A stretch of DNA of 64,000 bases, taken from NCBI GenBank assembly GCA_965237855.1, contig CBDEGK010000008.1:744001-808000 (forward strand), written 5' to 3'. Below are positions 8,890 through 17,282 of the stretch, one piece after another. The notes beneath the pieces were generated by a model. The model made no database searches and had not been told where the DNA came from. It worked only from the letters and a program-made list of their open reading frames with translations. The position numbers and the translations under genes were made by a program. Positions within the stretch are counted from its first letter, which is position 1. Each line of letters opens with the position of its first letter. The stretch is from CBDEGK01 sp965237855 (GTDB lineage: Bacteria > Pseudomonadota > Gammaproteobacteria > Pseudomonadales > Halieaceae).

Positions 8890-10098
8890 ATGATCAAAAA
8901 ACTACTATTCACCCTTCTGCTGCTGGCGTTAGGCATGTATGCCGGCTACCAACTACCCCGTGGACCGGCCCTGTTTTCGGCGATGATGGGGGTGGGGTCC
9001 AACAACGACACTGATTATTCCGGCCTGGCGTCACATCAGGCCCTGTTGCAATTTGAAGAGGCCCTCTCAGCCGGGCGCAAAATGGTGTTGAATGACGCCC
9101 AGACTGAGCAGGAGGCCATAGAAGGCATGCGCTGGCTGTTGCGAGTCATTGCCATGAGCGTGGAAGTAGCGGCAGATGGCAACCCACGGCACCCCCATTT
9201 CCAGCGTATGGACACCCTGGTACGGAAAGTGGGCGGAGATAATCCCGATGCAGAGTACGAATTCGTCGCTATCGACGGGAAATACGATTACATCATTACT
9301 GGCAACGTCGGCACGGTTCGCTACCTGGGGCTGACCTTCAATGCCGGTCAGGGCATGACCCCACGGCGCCAGTTTGGCTATCTGAGCGACAAAATGTTGA
9401 GCCTGGATGGTGACGGCAATTTCACGGTTATTCTGTCGCGCGAGCAACCGCAGATGGCGGGGGACTGGGTGGAAACGCCGGCTGACGCCTCGGGCATACT
9501 GGTGCGCCAGTACATTGCGGATCGCAGCAAAGAAGTCTTGCCGTCCTTTCATATCGAAGTGCTGGGCGATAAACCCGCCTATCAGCCCGCCACCGACGAA
9601 GAGGTGGCCAACGCGATCATCGGTACCAGTTACGCCTTCTTCAAACTCACCACCTTGCATGTGAGCGTGCTACCCGAGCTGATGGAGCAAACCAACTATT
9701 TCATCGAGGCCACTTCGGAGAACCTGGGTGGTGCCATCAGCGGCAACGACAACCTGTATATGCTGGGCAGCTACCAGTTGGCCGATGATGAGGCGCTGCT
9801 GGTGAAGGTGCAGCCGCCCAACACCCGCTACTGGAACCTGACCCTGGAATCTCGTTGGCACGAGATTGGTGACTACCTGCATCGCCCGACCTCTCTAACG
9901 CTGGAGGCGGTAGAACGCGACAGTGAAGGCGCCGTCGAGTTTGTGGTGGCCCATCGCGATCCGGGTTTACCCAACTGGCTGGATACCAGCGGCAACAATT
10001 TTGGTTTTATGACCCTGCGTTGGTTGGACGCCAAGGGCGAAAAGGTGCCGCTGCCGGAACTGAAAGTGGTCAAGTGGCAGGAGCTCAATGAGCGCTAG
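8890..10098 (+). CDS. DUF1214-type exported or membrane-anchored protein
   Basis: A 402-residue protein with one N-terminal hydrophobic segment (KKLLFTLLLLALGMYAGY, residues 3-20). The C-terminal part (NDNLYMLGSYQLADDEALLVKVQPP, YWNLTLESRW, ending in PELKVVKWQE) resembles DUF1214, a jelly-roll-like domain found beside DUF1254. The body should lie in the periplasm. Members are abundant in steroid- and hydrocarbon-using proteobacteria but have no settled function. The start at 8890 (MIKK) is preferred to an in-frame ATG at 8773 inside the AlkD gene, because it gives a signal-anchor. The end overlaps the GNAT gene. Confidence 0.7.
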   Translation: MIKKLLFTLLLLALGMYAGYQLPRGPALFSAMMGVGSNNDTDYSGLASHQALLQFEEALSAGRKMVLNDAQTEQEAIEGMRWLLRVIAMSVEVAADGNPRHPHFQRMDTLVRKVGGDNPDAEYEFVAIDGKYDYIITGNVGTVRYLGLTFNAGQGMTPRRQFGYLSDKMLSLDGDGNFTVILSREQPQMAGDWVETPADASGILVRQYIADRSKEVLPSFHIEVLGDKPAYQPATDEEVANAIIGTSYAFFKLTTLHVSVLPELMEQTNYFIEATSENLGGAISGNDNLYMLGSYQLADDEALLVKVQPPNTRYWNLTLESRWHEIGDYLHRPTSLTLEAVERDSEGAVEFVVAHRDPGLPNWLDTSGNNFGFMTLRWLDAKGEKVPLPELKVVKWQELNER

Positions 10099-10621
10099 CA
10101 CCGTGGTAGTGGATACCAAACGTCTGCGATTGCGCGAGGCAAACCCGGCGGACGTTGAATTCGTCATTGAGCTACTCAACGATCCCCAGTGGCTGCAGAA
10201 TATTGGTGATCGCCAGGTGCGCGACGAGGTATCGGCGCTCGCCTACATAGAAAACAGTTTACAGGGCTCTTACAGCCAGTACGGCTTTGGTATGTACGTG
10301 GTTGAATCGCTCGCCGATGGCCAGCCAGTGGGTATGTGTGGACTGGTGAAACGCGAAGGCCTGGATGATGTAGACATAGGCTTTGCCTTCTTGCCCGCGT
10401 ACCGCGGTAGCGGCCTGGCCCTGGAATCGGCGGCGGGGATAATAGAATACGCCCAGGACACGTTGAAATTGGAGCGACTTGTCGCTATCACCTTGCCTGC
10501 GAATGAGGCCTCCTGGCAGTTGCTGGAAAAGTTGGGGTTCACATTCACGCAATTGATTCATTTGCAGGGTGACAGCGAGAAACTGAGGCTGTACCTGCTA
10601 AATCTTGGAGAGACAGCATGA
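10088..10621 (+). CDS. GNAT family N-acetyltransferase (RimJ/RimL type)
   Basis: A 177-residue acyl-CoA-dependent acetyltransferase. It opens with TKRLRLREANPADVEFVIELL, has the acetyl-CoA region VDIGFAFLPAYRGSGLALESAAG (motif A, with a degenerate RGSGLA pyrophosphate loop) and the ANEASWQLLEKLGF motif B. These features fit the Acetyltransf_3 group that modifies ribosomal proteins or small molecules. The start overlaps the DUF1214 stop by 11 bases and the stop overlaps the next ATG by four, so it is coupled to both neighbours. Substrate unknown. Confidence 0.82.
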   Translation: MSASTVVVDTKRLRLREANPADVEFVIELLNDPQWLQNIGDRQVRDEVSALAYIENSLQGSYSQYGFGMYVVESLADGQPVGMCGLVKREGLDDVDIGFAFLPAYRGSGLALESAAGIIEYAQDTLKLERLVAITLPANEASWQLLEKLGFTFTQLIHLQGDSEKLRLYLLNLGETA

Positions 10622-11079
10622 GCGACTACCAGCTCGCGCAATTGAATATTGCCACCATGAAATTTCCCGCAGATTCCCCCGAACTGGCGGATTTTATGGA
10701 TAACCTCGACCGCATCAATGCGCTGGCGGAGGCGACCCCCGGATTTGTATGGCGGCTGCAGACGGAGGAGGGTGACGCCACCGAGATCAGGTTTTTTGGC
10801 GAAGATATACTGGTGAATATGAGTGTATGGGCGGATGTGGAATCCCTGCGTCACTTCGTCTTCAAAACCGCGCACACGGAAATCTTGTCGCGCCGACAGG
10901 AGTGGTTTGAGCGGTCTGATCAAGCCTACACAGTGCTGTGGTGGATTGCCGCGGCTACTGAGCCGACGCTGGAGGATGCTGCTGAGCGTCTCGCCTGCTT
11001 GCAGGCAGAGGGGCTCGGACCGCGGGCGTTCACCTTTCTGGATCATTTCCCAGCGGCTGATTCCGAGCTGCCTGAGTGA
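10618..11079 (+). CDS. DUF3291 domain protein
   Basis: A 153-residue cytosolic protein with the DUF3291 pattern: YQLAQLNIATMKFPADSPELADFMDNLDRINALAEATPGFVWRL at the N-terminus, a central VNMSVWADVESLRHFVFKTAH, and an AYTVLWWI strand. The fold is expected to be dimeric alpha-beta barrel (monooxygenase-like), but no activity is established. It is coupled to the GNAT gene by an ATGA overlap. Confidence 0.78.
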   Translation: MSDYQLAQLNIATMKFPADSPELADFMDNLDRINALAEATPGFVWRLQTEEGDATEIRFFGEDILVNMSVWADVESLRHFVFKTAHTEILSRRQEWFERSDQAYTVLWWIAAATEPTLEDAAERLACLQAEGLGPRAFTFLDHFPAADSELPE

Positions 11080-11149
11080 AAAGGCGGGGCGGGTAAAGTA
11101 TCATGCGGCATTCTCGAATCTTTTCAGCAGTTGGAGTAGAACACCTGTG

Positions 11150-11770
11150 ATGACCGCCAAGGAAGCGTTGATTAGCCTGATGCAGGGTAATAAGCGCTTC
11201 CTCTCCGATAGTACCAGCAACTCAGTCAATATCACCCAGGAGGAACGACGAGCCCTGGCCGCCGGGCAGGAACCCTTTGCCATTATCCTGGGTTGCGCCG
11301 ATTCCAGGGTGCCGGCGGAGTTGGTTTTTGATCAGGGTTTGGGCGACCTGTTCGTGATTCGGGTCGCGGGCAATGTGGTCGCACCCTCGCAGATTGGCAG
11401 CGTGGAGTTTGCGGCTGCACAATTTGGCACGCGCCTGGTGGTGGTGCTGGGGCACAGCAATTGTGGCGCAGTTAAAGCGACACTGGATGAATTGCGCCGG
11501 CCCGATGAGAGTCGTTCCCGCAACCTGGCTTCGATCGTCGACAGGATACGGCCGGGGGTGAGTGACCTACTGGCTGCACACGAGGGGGATGAGACCAGCG
11601 CCCTGGTGGCGGAGGCGGTGCGGGCAAATATACGTGCCTCGGTGGTACAGCTTCGTCACGGGTCGGATATTCTCGAAGACTTGATAGAGAACGATGAGCT
11701 GCTGATTGTCGGCGCCGAATACAGTCTGGAAACCGGCCGTGTCGTTTTCTTTGATGGGACAGAGAGCTAG
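11150..11770 (+). CDS. Beta-class carbonic anhydrase
   Basis: A 206-residue zinc enzyme interconverting CO2 and bicarbonate. The zinc ligands and catalytic dyad are visible: Cys49, Asp51 and Arg53 in GCADSRVP, then His102 and Cys105 in GHSNCGAV. I start at ATG 11150; GTG at 11147 is adjacent and in frame. The stop codon shares bases with the stop of the convergent ABC-F gene (CTAG). The length and motifs fit a functional beta-CA. Confidence 0.92.
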   Translation: MTAKEALISLMQGNKRFLSDSTSNSVNITQEERRALAAGQEPFAIILGCADSRVPAELVFDQGLGDLFVIRVAGNVVAPSQIGSVEFAAAQFGTRLVVVLGHSNCGAVKATLDELRRPDESRSRNLASIVDRIRPGVSDLLAAHEGDETSALVAEAVRANIRASVVQLRHGSDILEDLIENDELLIVGAEYSLETGRVVFFDGTES

Positions 11771-11985
11771 CTTTCGCTCTCCAGGTCCTCCAGCTGCTGA
11801 TGTAGTTCCAGCCAGCGCTCTTCTTTTTCACTGCCCTCCGCCCTGAGTCGACCCTGTTCCCACACCAGTTCTGATAATTCCTCTTTGCGTGCCTCTGTGT
11901 AGAGTTCGCTGTCGCCCAGCTGTACCTCCAACTCCCGCAGGCGTTTTTCTACCCGTGCCATCATGGTCTCGGTTTGCTGAATTTC
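11767..11985 (-). pseudogene. Severed C-terminal coiled-coil of the ABC-F protein
   Basis: Directly after the amber codon at 11988-11986 the same frame stays open for 72 codons to a TAG at 11769-11767. It encodes EIQQTETMMARVEKRLRELE and a GDSELYTEARKEELSEL segment that matches the GDSELY coiled-coil tail typical of YheS. So the tail is intact but separated from the ATPase by a single stop codon. An internal ATG-ATG at 11964-11959 could at most give a 65-residue peptide. Expression of this part would need readthrough. Confidence 0.8.
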
Positions 11986-13656
11986 CTATTGCAGGGGGCG
12001 CAATTTCTGGCGTCGGCCGGCGGCCTCCTGGCGCTGCAGCTTGCGGTTTGCCAGCTCGGTTTTCCTGGGCGCGGGTGCGCTGCCTGGATTTTGCTGCAGT
12101 ACCCATTGTTCGTAACTGGCCAGGTCGTCTTCGTATTCCTCCACCTGGCTATCGTGAACCAGCCACAGTTCATCCACCGTGTTGCGCAGCAAGTGACGAT
12201 CATGGGTAACCAGGACCACGGCACCCTCGAAACTCTGCAGTGCTATGGTCAAGGTCAGGCGCATCTCCATGTCCAGGTGGTTGGTGGGCTCATCCAGTAT
12301 CAGCAGATTGGGTTTTTGCCAGACCACCAGGGCCAGGGCCAGACGCGCTTTCTCGCCACCGGAAAATGGCCGAATCGGGCGCGTGGCGTTGTCGCCGGTA
12401 AAATCGAAGCCACCGATAAAATTCAGAATCTCCTGTTCGCGGGCGTCAGGTCGTAACCTCTGCAGATGCAGTGCCGCGCTGGCATCCAGGTCCAGGGCTT
12501 CCAATTGATGTTGATCAAAATATCCCACGTGGCAATGAGCGCCGGCAATACGCTCACCCGCCAGCAGGGGCAAGCTGCCGGTGAGTGTTTTCAGCAAGGT
12601 GGATTTGCCGGCCCCGTTGCGGCCCAGCAGACCGACCCGGGAACCCGGTCGCAGTACCAGTTCTACATTGCTCAGCACGGTGCTATCGCCGTAGCCGAGG
12701 GCCGCCTGCTCCAGGCTCATAATGGGGTCGCTGGCGCGCTTTGGCTCCAGGAAGCGGAAGTGGAAGGGTGAATCCACATGGGCCGGAACAATTTTTTGCA
12801 TACGCTCCAGCTCCTTCAGGCGGCTCTGTGCCTGGCGTGCCTTGGTGGCCTTGTAGCGAAAGCGTCGTACAAATTGATCAATTTCTGAAATGCGCCGCTG
12901 TTGTTTCTCGTAGCTGGCTTGCTGGTTGGCCAAACGCTCTGCGCGCTGAGTTTCGAATGAGCTGTAATTGCCGCGATAGCTGTTCAACTGGCAGTGTTCC
13001 ATGTGCACCACTCGCTCACAGGTTGCATTGATGAATTCACGGTCGTGGGAAATCAGCACCAGGGTCCCCGGATAGGCCTGCAGCCACTGTTGCAACCAGA
13101 CGGTGGCATCCAGGTCCAGGTGGTTGGTTGGCTCGTCCAGCAACAACAAGTCCGAAGGGCACATCAGGGCCCGCCCCAGGTTCAGGCGAATGCGCCAGCC
13201 ACCAGAGAAGTCCTGCACCTGCCGCTGCCCGTCTTCCTCAGCAAAACCCAGGCCCAGCAGCAATTTTTCCGCATTGCGTTCTGCTTCATAGCCGTGCAGA
13301 GAGTCCAGTTCATTGTGCAGTAAGGCTGCCTGCTCGTACGCTTCCTCGCTCTCTGCTTGACGCAATTTTGTACGCAGCTGCGCAAGCCGGGTGTGCCCGC
13401 CGATTATATATTCCAGCGCCTCATCGGCACTGGCGGCTACTTCCTGCGCCATGCTGGCCAGCCGCAAATTCTGCAGGCCTTCGATATTTCCAGCATCAGC
13501 GCCCAGATCACCCAGCAGTAAGGCGAACAGGCTCGACTTGCCGCAGCCATTAGCACCGATCAGGGCGATTTTCTGGCCGGGCTGTATGGTCAGCTCACTG
13601 TCATTCAGGAGTGCCTTTTCGCCGCGCCTTAAACTAATATTACGAAGGATAATCAT
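11986..13656 (-). CDS. yheS: ABC-F family ATPase (YheS-like), truncated by an in-frame amber codon
   Basis: Encodes 556 residues with two ABC domains and no membrane segment, as expected for ribosome-associated ABC-F proteins. Domain 1 has GANGCGKSS, FSGGWRIRL and LLLDEPTNHLD; domain 2 has GRNGAGKST, FSGGEKARL and LILDEPTNHLD; the linker is helical and arginine-rich. The best start is ATG 13656 (MIILRNISL); 13677 is in frame but less like the family. Translation stops at TAG 11988-11986, just after KLRPLQ, and the expected coiled-coil tail continues beyond it in the same frame. Both ATPase domains survive, so partial function is possible. Confidence 0.88.
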   Translation of the reverse strand: MIILRNISLRRGEKALLNDSELTIQPGQKIALIGANGCGKSSLFALLLGDLGADAGNIEGLQNLRLASMAQEVAASADEALEYIIGGHTRLAQLRTKLRQAESEEAYEQAALLHNELDSLHGYEAERNAEKLLLGLGFAEEDGQRQVQDFSGGWRIRLNLGRALMCPSDLLLLDEPTNHLDLDATVWLQQWLQAYPGTLVLISHDREFINATCERVVHMEHCQLNSYRGNYSSFETQRAERLANQQASYEKQQRRISEIDQFVRRFRYKATKARQAQSRLKELERMQKIVPAHVDSPFHFRFLEPKRASDPIMSLEQAALGYGDSTVLSNVELVLRPGSRVGLLGRNGAGKSTLLKTLTGSLPLLAGERIAGAHCHVGYFDQHQLEALDLDASAALHLQRLRPDAREQEILNFIGGFDFTGDNATRPIRPFSGGEKARLALALVVWQKPNLLILDEPTNHLDMEMRLTLTIALQSFEGAVVLVTHDRHLLRNTVDELWLVHDSQVEEYEDDLASYEQWVLQQNPGSAPAPRKTELANRKLQRQEAAGRRQKLRPLQ

Positions 13657-13675
13657 GGCATTGAATTTTACCCAC

Positions 13676-14173
13676 ATGACACCAACGAATCCATTTTGGC
13701 AGTTCTCCCTGGCGCTCTACGAGCAGCCTGGCATCTCCGGTTTGTGCCTGGCACTACAGGATGACAGCGGCGTGGATGTGAATTTATTGCTTTATGCTGT
13801 CTGGCGCGGCAGCCGCGGGGAAAACCTGGAACCACAATCGCTGGCAAGGGTGGAGGCCGCATCTGCCCAGTGGCGCGACCAGGTATTACGGCCATTGCGC
13901 GCTGTGCGGCAGCAGTTGCGGGCAATGCCGGAATTTGAGGCCAGCAGCCACCGGCTACTGCGGGTGGAGTTGGGCCTGGAGCGTCACCAGCAAGACCTGA
14001 TGTATGCCTGCCAGGTGGCGGCCAGGGGCGGGTACAGGCTGCAGGAAAGCCTGGATTACAATCTGGGCGTGCTGTGGCAGCACAGCGAATTACCGGAATC
14101 AGAGTTGCCCCGGGCGTTAGAGCTGGTGAGTGAAGTACTTAGAAGCGGGCTAGAAAATCTGTCTGTTCCCTGA
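13676..14173 (+). CDS. TIGR02444 family protein
   Basis: A 165-residue protein matching the gammaproteobacterial family TIGR02444: NPFWQFSLALYEQPGISGLCLALQDDSGVDVNLLLYA at the N-terminus, a WRDQVLRPLRAVRQQLR helix and a LDYNLGVLW stretch. Function is unknown. In many relatives it lies beside the ABC-F gene, as here. I start at ATG 13676; an in-frame ATG at 13655 overlaps the divergent ABC-F start codon and is less likely. The 3' end overlaps the convergent ParA gene by 35 bases. Confidence 0.82.
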   Translation: MTPTNPFWQFSLALYEQPGISGLCLALQDDSGVDVNLLLYAVWRGSRGENLEPQSLARVEAASAQWRDQVLRPLRAVRQQLRAMPEFEASSHRLLRVELGLERHQQDLMYACQVAARGGYRLQESLDYNLGVLWQHSELPESELPRALELVSEVLRSGLENLSVP

Positions 14174-14930
14174 GAACCTCGCTGTTTTCACTGCCGCGCA
14201 CCGCAAATTGATTATCGATCCAGGAACCAATACGTGTCCAGTGGTCTCGCTCGGCCTCCGCCTGGGCGTTGCGGATATCGGCTATGCCGAGGCCCTCCGC
14301 GGCGGCACGTGTGTAGAGCTGGCTGTCGCGAGTATAGGTGACCCGGGGCAGGCCGAGCTCCTTCAGAAAGCTGTTCAGTTGATTGAACATCACGGTGTTC
14401 TTGCGGACACGGTTGGCGACAACTAACACCTGCTTATTATCTTCACGCAGGCAGCCGGTGAGCTGAATATTGTGGATGAAATTTACTGCCGAGTGAATAT
14501 CGATCGGCGATGGCAGAATGGGGATCACGATCAGGTCAGCTTCGCGGACGCGGTTGTAGAGCGAGGTACCGCTGAGCCCCGCTGGTGTGTCGACAACCAC
14601 GCGGCGGATGTCCCGCGGCAAGCGATTGTGGAAATTGCGGGTTTGTTGGGCCCCGGGCTGGCTATAAGCGGCGATCCCGGAAATGGGGACGGCCTTATCT
14701 GATCGCAATTTGAGCCAGTGATAGCTGGAACCCTGGGGGTCGAAATCCATCAAGGCGGTGGCTTTACCGGTATTGGCAAAATAGGCGGCCAGGTTGGTGG
14801 CCAGGGTGGTTTTGCCACAACCGCCCTTGGAGTTGGCTATCAGGATAGTGCGGGGCAGATCTCGTGGGATGACCCTAAGTGCTCCGGTGCCGCGATTGCC
14901 GGTCTCTCTGCGCGGTGGCTGTTGCTGCAT
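14139..14930 (-). CDS. ParA family ATPase, orphan
   Basis: A 263-residue deviant Walker A ATPase: ILIANSKGGCGKTTLATNLAA (KGGxGKT with signature lysine), LMDFDPQGSSYHWL as the aspartate/A' motif and RVVVDTPAGL as Walker B. A basic 30-residue N-terminal extension (RRETGNRG) precedes the domain. No ParB, parS or pole-organising partner is adjacent, so it is unlikely to be the chromosomal ParA. Relatives of this short type position large cargo or regulate surface machines. Cargo not deducible. Confidence 0.85.
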   Translation of the reverse strand: MQQQPPRRETGNRGTGALRVIPRDLPRTILIANSKGGCGKTTLATNLAAYFANTGKATALMDFDPQGSSYHWLKLRSDKAVPISGIAAYSQPGAQQTRNFHNRLPRDIRRVVVDTPAGLSGTSLYNRVREADLIVIPILPSPIDIHSAVNFIHNIQLTGCLREDNKQVLVVANRVRKNTVMFNQLNSFLKELGLPRVTYTRDSQLYTRAAAEGLGIADIRNAQAEAERDHWTRIGSWIDNQFAVRGSENSEVLREQTDFLARF

Positions 14931-15015
14931 ACAGACTCTCGGTGGCGTAGATACTCACTTACAATGTAGCATAGATATTCGAACTTGCCGCTTTCAGGGT
15001 AAAACAGGATTTCCC

Positions 15016-15525
15016 ATGAGGTTATTGGTCAAGATGCTGGCATTGTTGTTGGTGGTGGCGCTGGTTTTGCCCCTGTGGTTGCGGGGGCCGGATGGCAAGC
15101 CCGTTATGGAGATTTCCGACTGGGTCAATGTACCTCCACAGCTCAGCCGGATGGGCGCACAGCTGGGTGATCGACTGCGAGCGCTGGCGGGAGACGCCGC
15201 CGCCCCGGCGAGCTTGGATCCCACCGAGGAGTTGGCCGTCCCGGTACAAGAATTCTATCGCTGGCAGGACCAGAGCGGAGTCTGGCATTTTTCGGACAGC
15301 CCTCCCCCCGACCAGCGCGACCTGGCGGCCGAAGTTCTGCCGCAGCTGAGCAATTCCATGGACGCGGTTAAAATAGTCGAATCCGAAGCCGTTGATGCTG
15401 GCACCACCACGCCAATGGATAGTACTATGGCAGCCCCTGTTGAGCTGCCCGAGGGCGTCTCCAAGGAGGCGATTGAAACAATGCTACAAGAGTCGCACGA
15501 GCGGAGGATGGGAGAGCACCTGTAA
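15016..15525 (+). CDS. DUF4124-like membrane-anchored protein
   Basis: A 169-residue protein with an N-terminal transmembrane segment (LVKMLALLLVVALVLPLWL, about residues 4-22), then a periplasmic part holding EFYRWQDQSGVWHFSDSPPP. This Y/W-x-D-xx-G-xxHFSDxPP pattern is the DUF4124 motif. The rest is low-complexity. ATG 15016 is chosen because it gives the membrane anchor; in-frame upstream sequence to 14794 overlaps the divergent ParA gene. Function unknown. Confidence 0.65.
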   Translation: MRLLVKMLALLLVVALVLPLWLRGPDGKPVMEISDWVNVPPQLSRMGAQLGDRLRALAGDAAAPASLDPTEELAVPVQEFYRWQDQSGVWHFSDSPPPDQRDLAAEVLPQLSNSMDAVKIVESEAVDAGTTTPMDSTMAAPVELPEGVSKEAIETMLQESHERRMGEHL

Positions 15526-15569
15526 CTCTGCCTTCACACGATACCTGCACTTTCTATCTGGATTTAATT

Positions 15570-16298
15570 ATGAAGAACCCCAAGTACATTTTGGCACTGC
15601 CGTTGGCGGTGTGGACACTGGCGGCCTGCGAGCAACAGCCGGCAGCCATCGAACCGGAGGCCGAAGTATCCGCTGTAGTGCTGGATACCACCGAAGAGCG
15701 ATTGAGTTACGGAATTGCCTATGGCCTGGGTCAACGGCTCAAGTCTGACGGCGTGCCATTGGACGTGCCTGCATTTAGTGCGGGCCTGGCAGACGCTTTT
15801 GCGGGATCGGAGGCGCGTCTGTCACAGGAAGAAATTGGTCAGGAACTGCAGGCTTTCCAGGAGCAGCAGAGCAATCAGAGGCAGCAGCAGGCTAATGCTA
15901 TGGCCGATACCAACCAGGTCGCCGGTGCTGAATTCCTGACCGAAAACGCCAGCAGGGACGGTGTAGTGGTGTTGGAAAGCGGTTTGCAGTACAAGGTCTT
16001 GACTGCGGGCGATGGGCAGATTCCCGGTGCCGGTGATACCGTCGAGGTGCACTATCGTGGAACCCTGATAGACGGTACCGAGTTCGACAGCTCCTACGCC
16101 CGCGGTACAACAGTTTCCTTCGCTGTTACCCAGGTTATCCCCGGCTGGACCGAGGCCCTGCAGTTAATGCCGGTGGGCTCGAAATGGCAATTGGTAATTC
16201 CGTCCGAACTGGCCTATGGCGCCGGTGGTGCGGGCGCCAGCATTGGTCCCAATGCCACGCTGTTATTCGATGTGGAGTTGGTGGCGATAAAGCCCTAG
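15570..16298 (+). CDS. FKBP-type peptidyl-prolyl isomerase lipoprotein (FkpA/Mip-like)
   Basis: A 242-residue periplasmic prolyl isomerase. The lipobox LAAC puts the lipidated cysteine at residue 20. An FKBP-N dimerisation region (about 40-115: ERLSYGIAYGLGQRLKSD, EIGQELQAFQEQQ) precedes the FKBP domain (about 145-242: VEVHYRGTLIDGTEFDSSY, VIPGWTEAL, IPSELAYG, LLFDVELV). Arrangement and length fit Mip/FkpA proteins, which assist outer-membrane and periplasmic protein folding. It converges on the rsd gene with eight bases between stops. Confidence 0.9.
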   Translation: MKNPKYILALPLAVWTLAACEQQPAAIEPEAEVSAVVLDTTEERLSYGIAYGLGQRLKSDGVPLDVPAFSAGLADAFAGSEARLSQEEIGQELQAFQEQQSNQRQQQANAMADTNQVAGAEFLTENASRDGVVVLESGLQYKVLTAGDGQIPGAGDTVEVHYRGTLIDGTEFDSSYARGTTVSFAVTQVIPGWTEALQLMPVGSKWQLVIPSELAYGAGGAGASIGPNATLLFDVELVAIKP

Positions 16299-16306
16299 CG
16301 ATTGCT

Positions 16307-16774
16307 CTAGCCCACGAGTACCGCGTGGGCTCTATGCAGACCGACGATGAGCCGGTCTTCCAGCTCAAAGCGACGCTCCAGGATTTCCCCCAGCAGGGAA
16401 AGATCCGCCGTGTAGTTAGCCGGAATATTCTCTGGCAGGGGGTATTTTTCATCAAAGCCGAGAATTACCTCGGTGGTGTCTGTAATCTGTGGAATGATCG
16501 TGTTGGCGAGCTTGTCGCTGCCGTCGCCGAAGGCTTCCGCCTCGCGAATTAACTCGTAGAACACCTCGAAATGCCCGGCCGACACATAGTCCACCAACAC
16601 TTCACACAGGTGCTGCAGGTTCTGCTGACTGATTTCTGCGCTGGAGGCCAGTTCGACCGTGCTGGCCATACCGGCGTACTTGACCAGGATTTCCCTGCGT
16701 TCCTTGAGCTAGCTTTGCAGCAGGCTTTCCACCGCATTCCAGCGTTCGCGAATATCTGTGCAATTATCCAGCAT
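16307..16774 (-). pseudogene. rsd: rsd/algQ anti-sigma-70 regulator, interrupted by an in-frame amber codon
   Basis: Reading from ATG 16774 gives MLDNCTDIRERWNAVESLLQS, a TAG at 16711-16709, then LKERREILVKYAG and a further 120 residues that match Rsd/AlgQ. The total is 155 codons, the family's normal length (E. coli Rsd is 158). In the family the stop position is tryptophan (xxWLxER), so TGG to TAG is the simplest change. Rsd binds sigma-70 and AlgQ regulates virulence and alginate genes in Pseudomonas. Restart at ATG 16669 would lose the first helix. It terminates in TAG too, so amber is a real stop here. It lies upstream of nothing and downstream of dsbB's divergent neighbourhood on the same strand. 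Confidence 0.82.
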
Positions 16775-16788
16775 GGCGACAGTCCCCG

Positions 16789-17277
16789 CTATTTGCGCAG
16801 CGCCTGAGTGAGGTTGGCTGCAATCAGAGCACTAAAGAATAACAGAGCTTGTTCAGGAATGCTCAGGCCCATCAACGTCCATACCACTTCGGCACAATTT
16901 CCGTCTCCCATCAGTACCAGGCGCAGAGTCTCACTAAAAGGCAGGGTTTCCAGCATGTATTCGAGATTGGGACCACAGGCAGGGACCTGGTCCTCTGGCA
17001 GGTATTGCAGCCAGACGTGGCGTGCGGCGATGCCGGCGCCAACAGCAGCCGCCAGTGCCGCCAGAGCGGCGTAGGCCTTTAAGCCGATTGGACCGGGGTT
17101 CTGCAGCACGGCTGCCAGCGTGAACAGGCCGCTGGCGAGCAAGAACACACGCTGGCTCATGCACAGTGGGCAGGGCTCAAGGCCCAGCACACCGTCCAGG
17201 TAGTAGACCATGCTCATGGCGAAAAAACAGGCCAGTAAGATCAGCGTATTAAATTGGCGTGGATAAGGCAGGGGCAT
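16789..17277 (-). CDS. dsbB: Disulfide bond formation protein B
   Basis: A 162-residue inner-membrane quinone reductase that reoxidises DsbA. Four membrane helices are evident (about 9-28, 42-60, 66-84, 143-160). The first cysteine pair is in EPCPLC (Cys36, Cys39) and the second in the periplasmic loop (Cys101 in VPACG, Cys128 in GDGNCAE), as expected. It ends 14 bases upstream of the rsd start on the same strand, a neighbourhood seen in other gammaproteobacteria. dsbA is not in the window. Confidence 0.93.
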   Translation of the reverse strand: MPLPYPRQFNTLILLACFFAMSMVYYLDGVLGLEPCPLCMSQRVFLLASGLFTLAAVLQNPGPIGLKAYAALAALAAAVGAGIAARHVWLQYLPEDQVPACGPNLEYMLETLPFSETLRLVLMGDGNCAEVVWTLMGLSIPEQALLFFSALIAANLTQALRK

Positions 17278-17282
17278 AGGTT

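Noticed and set aside
16309..16331. Hairpin (AGCCCACG/CGTGGGCT) as a bidirectional terminator between the FKBP gene and rsd
   Set aside because: It lies in the last codons of rsd and lacks a U-run on either strand; the coding AHAVLVG explains it.
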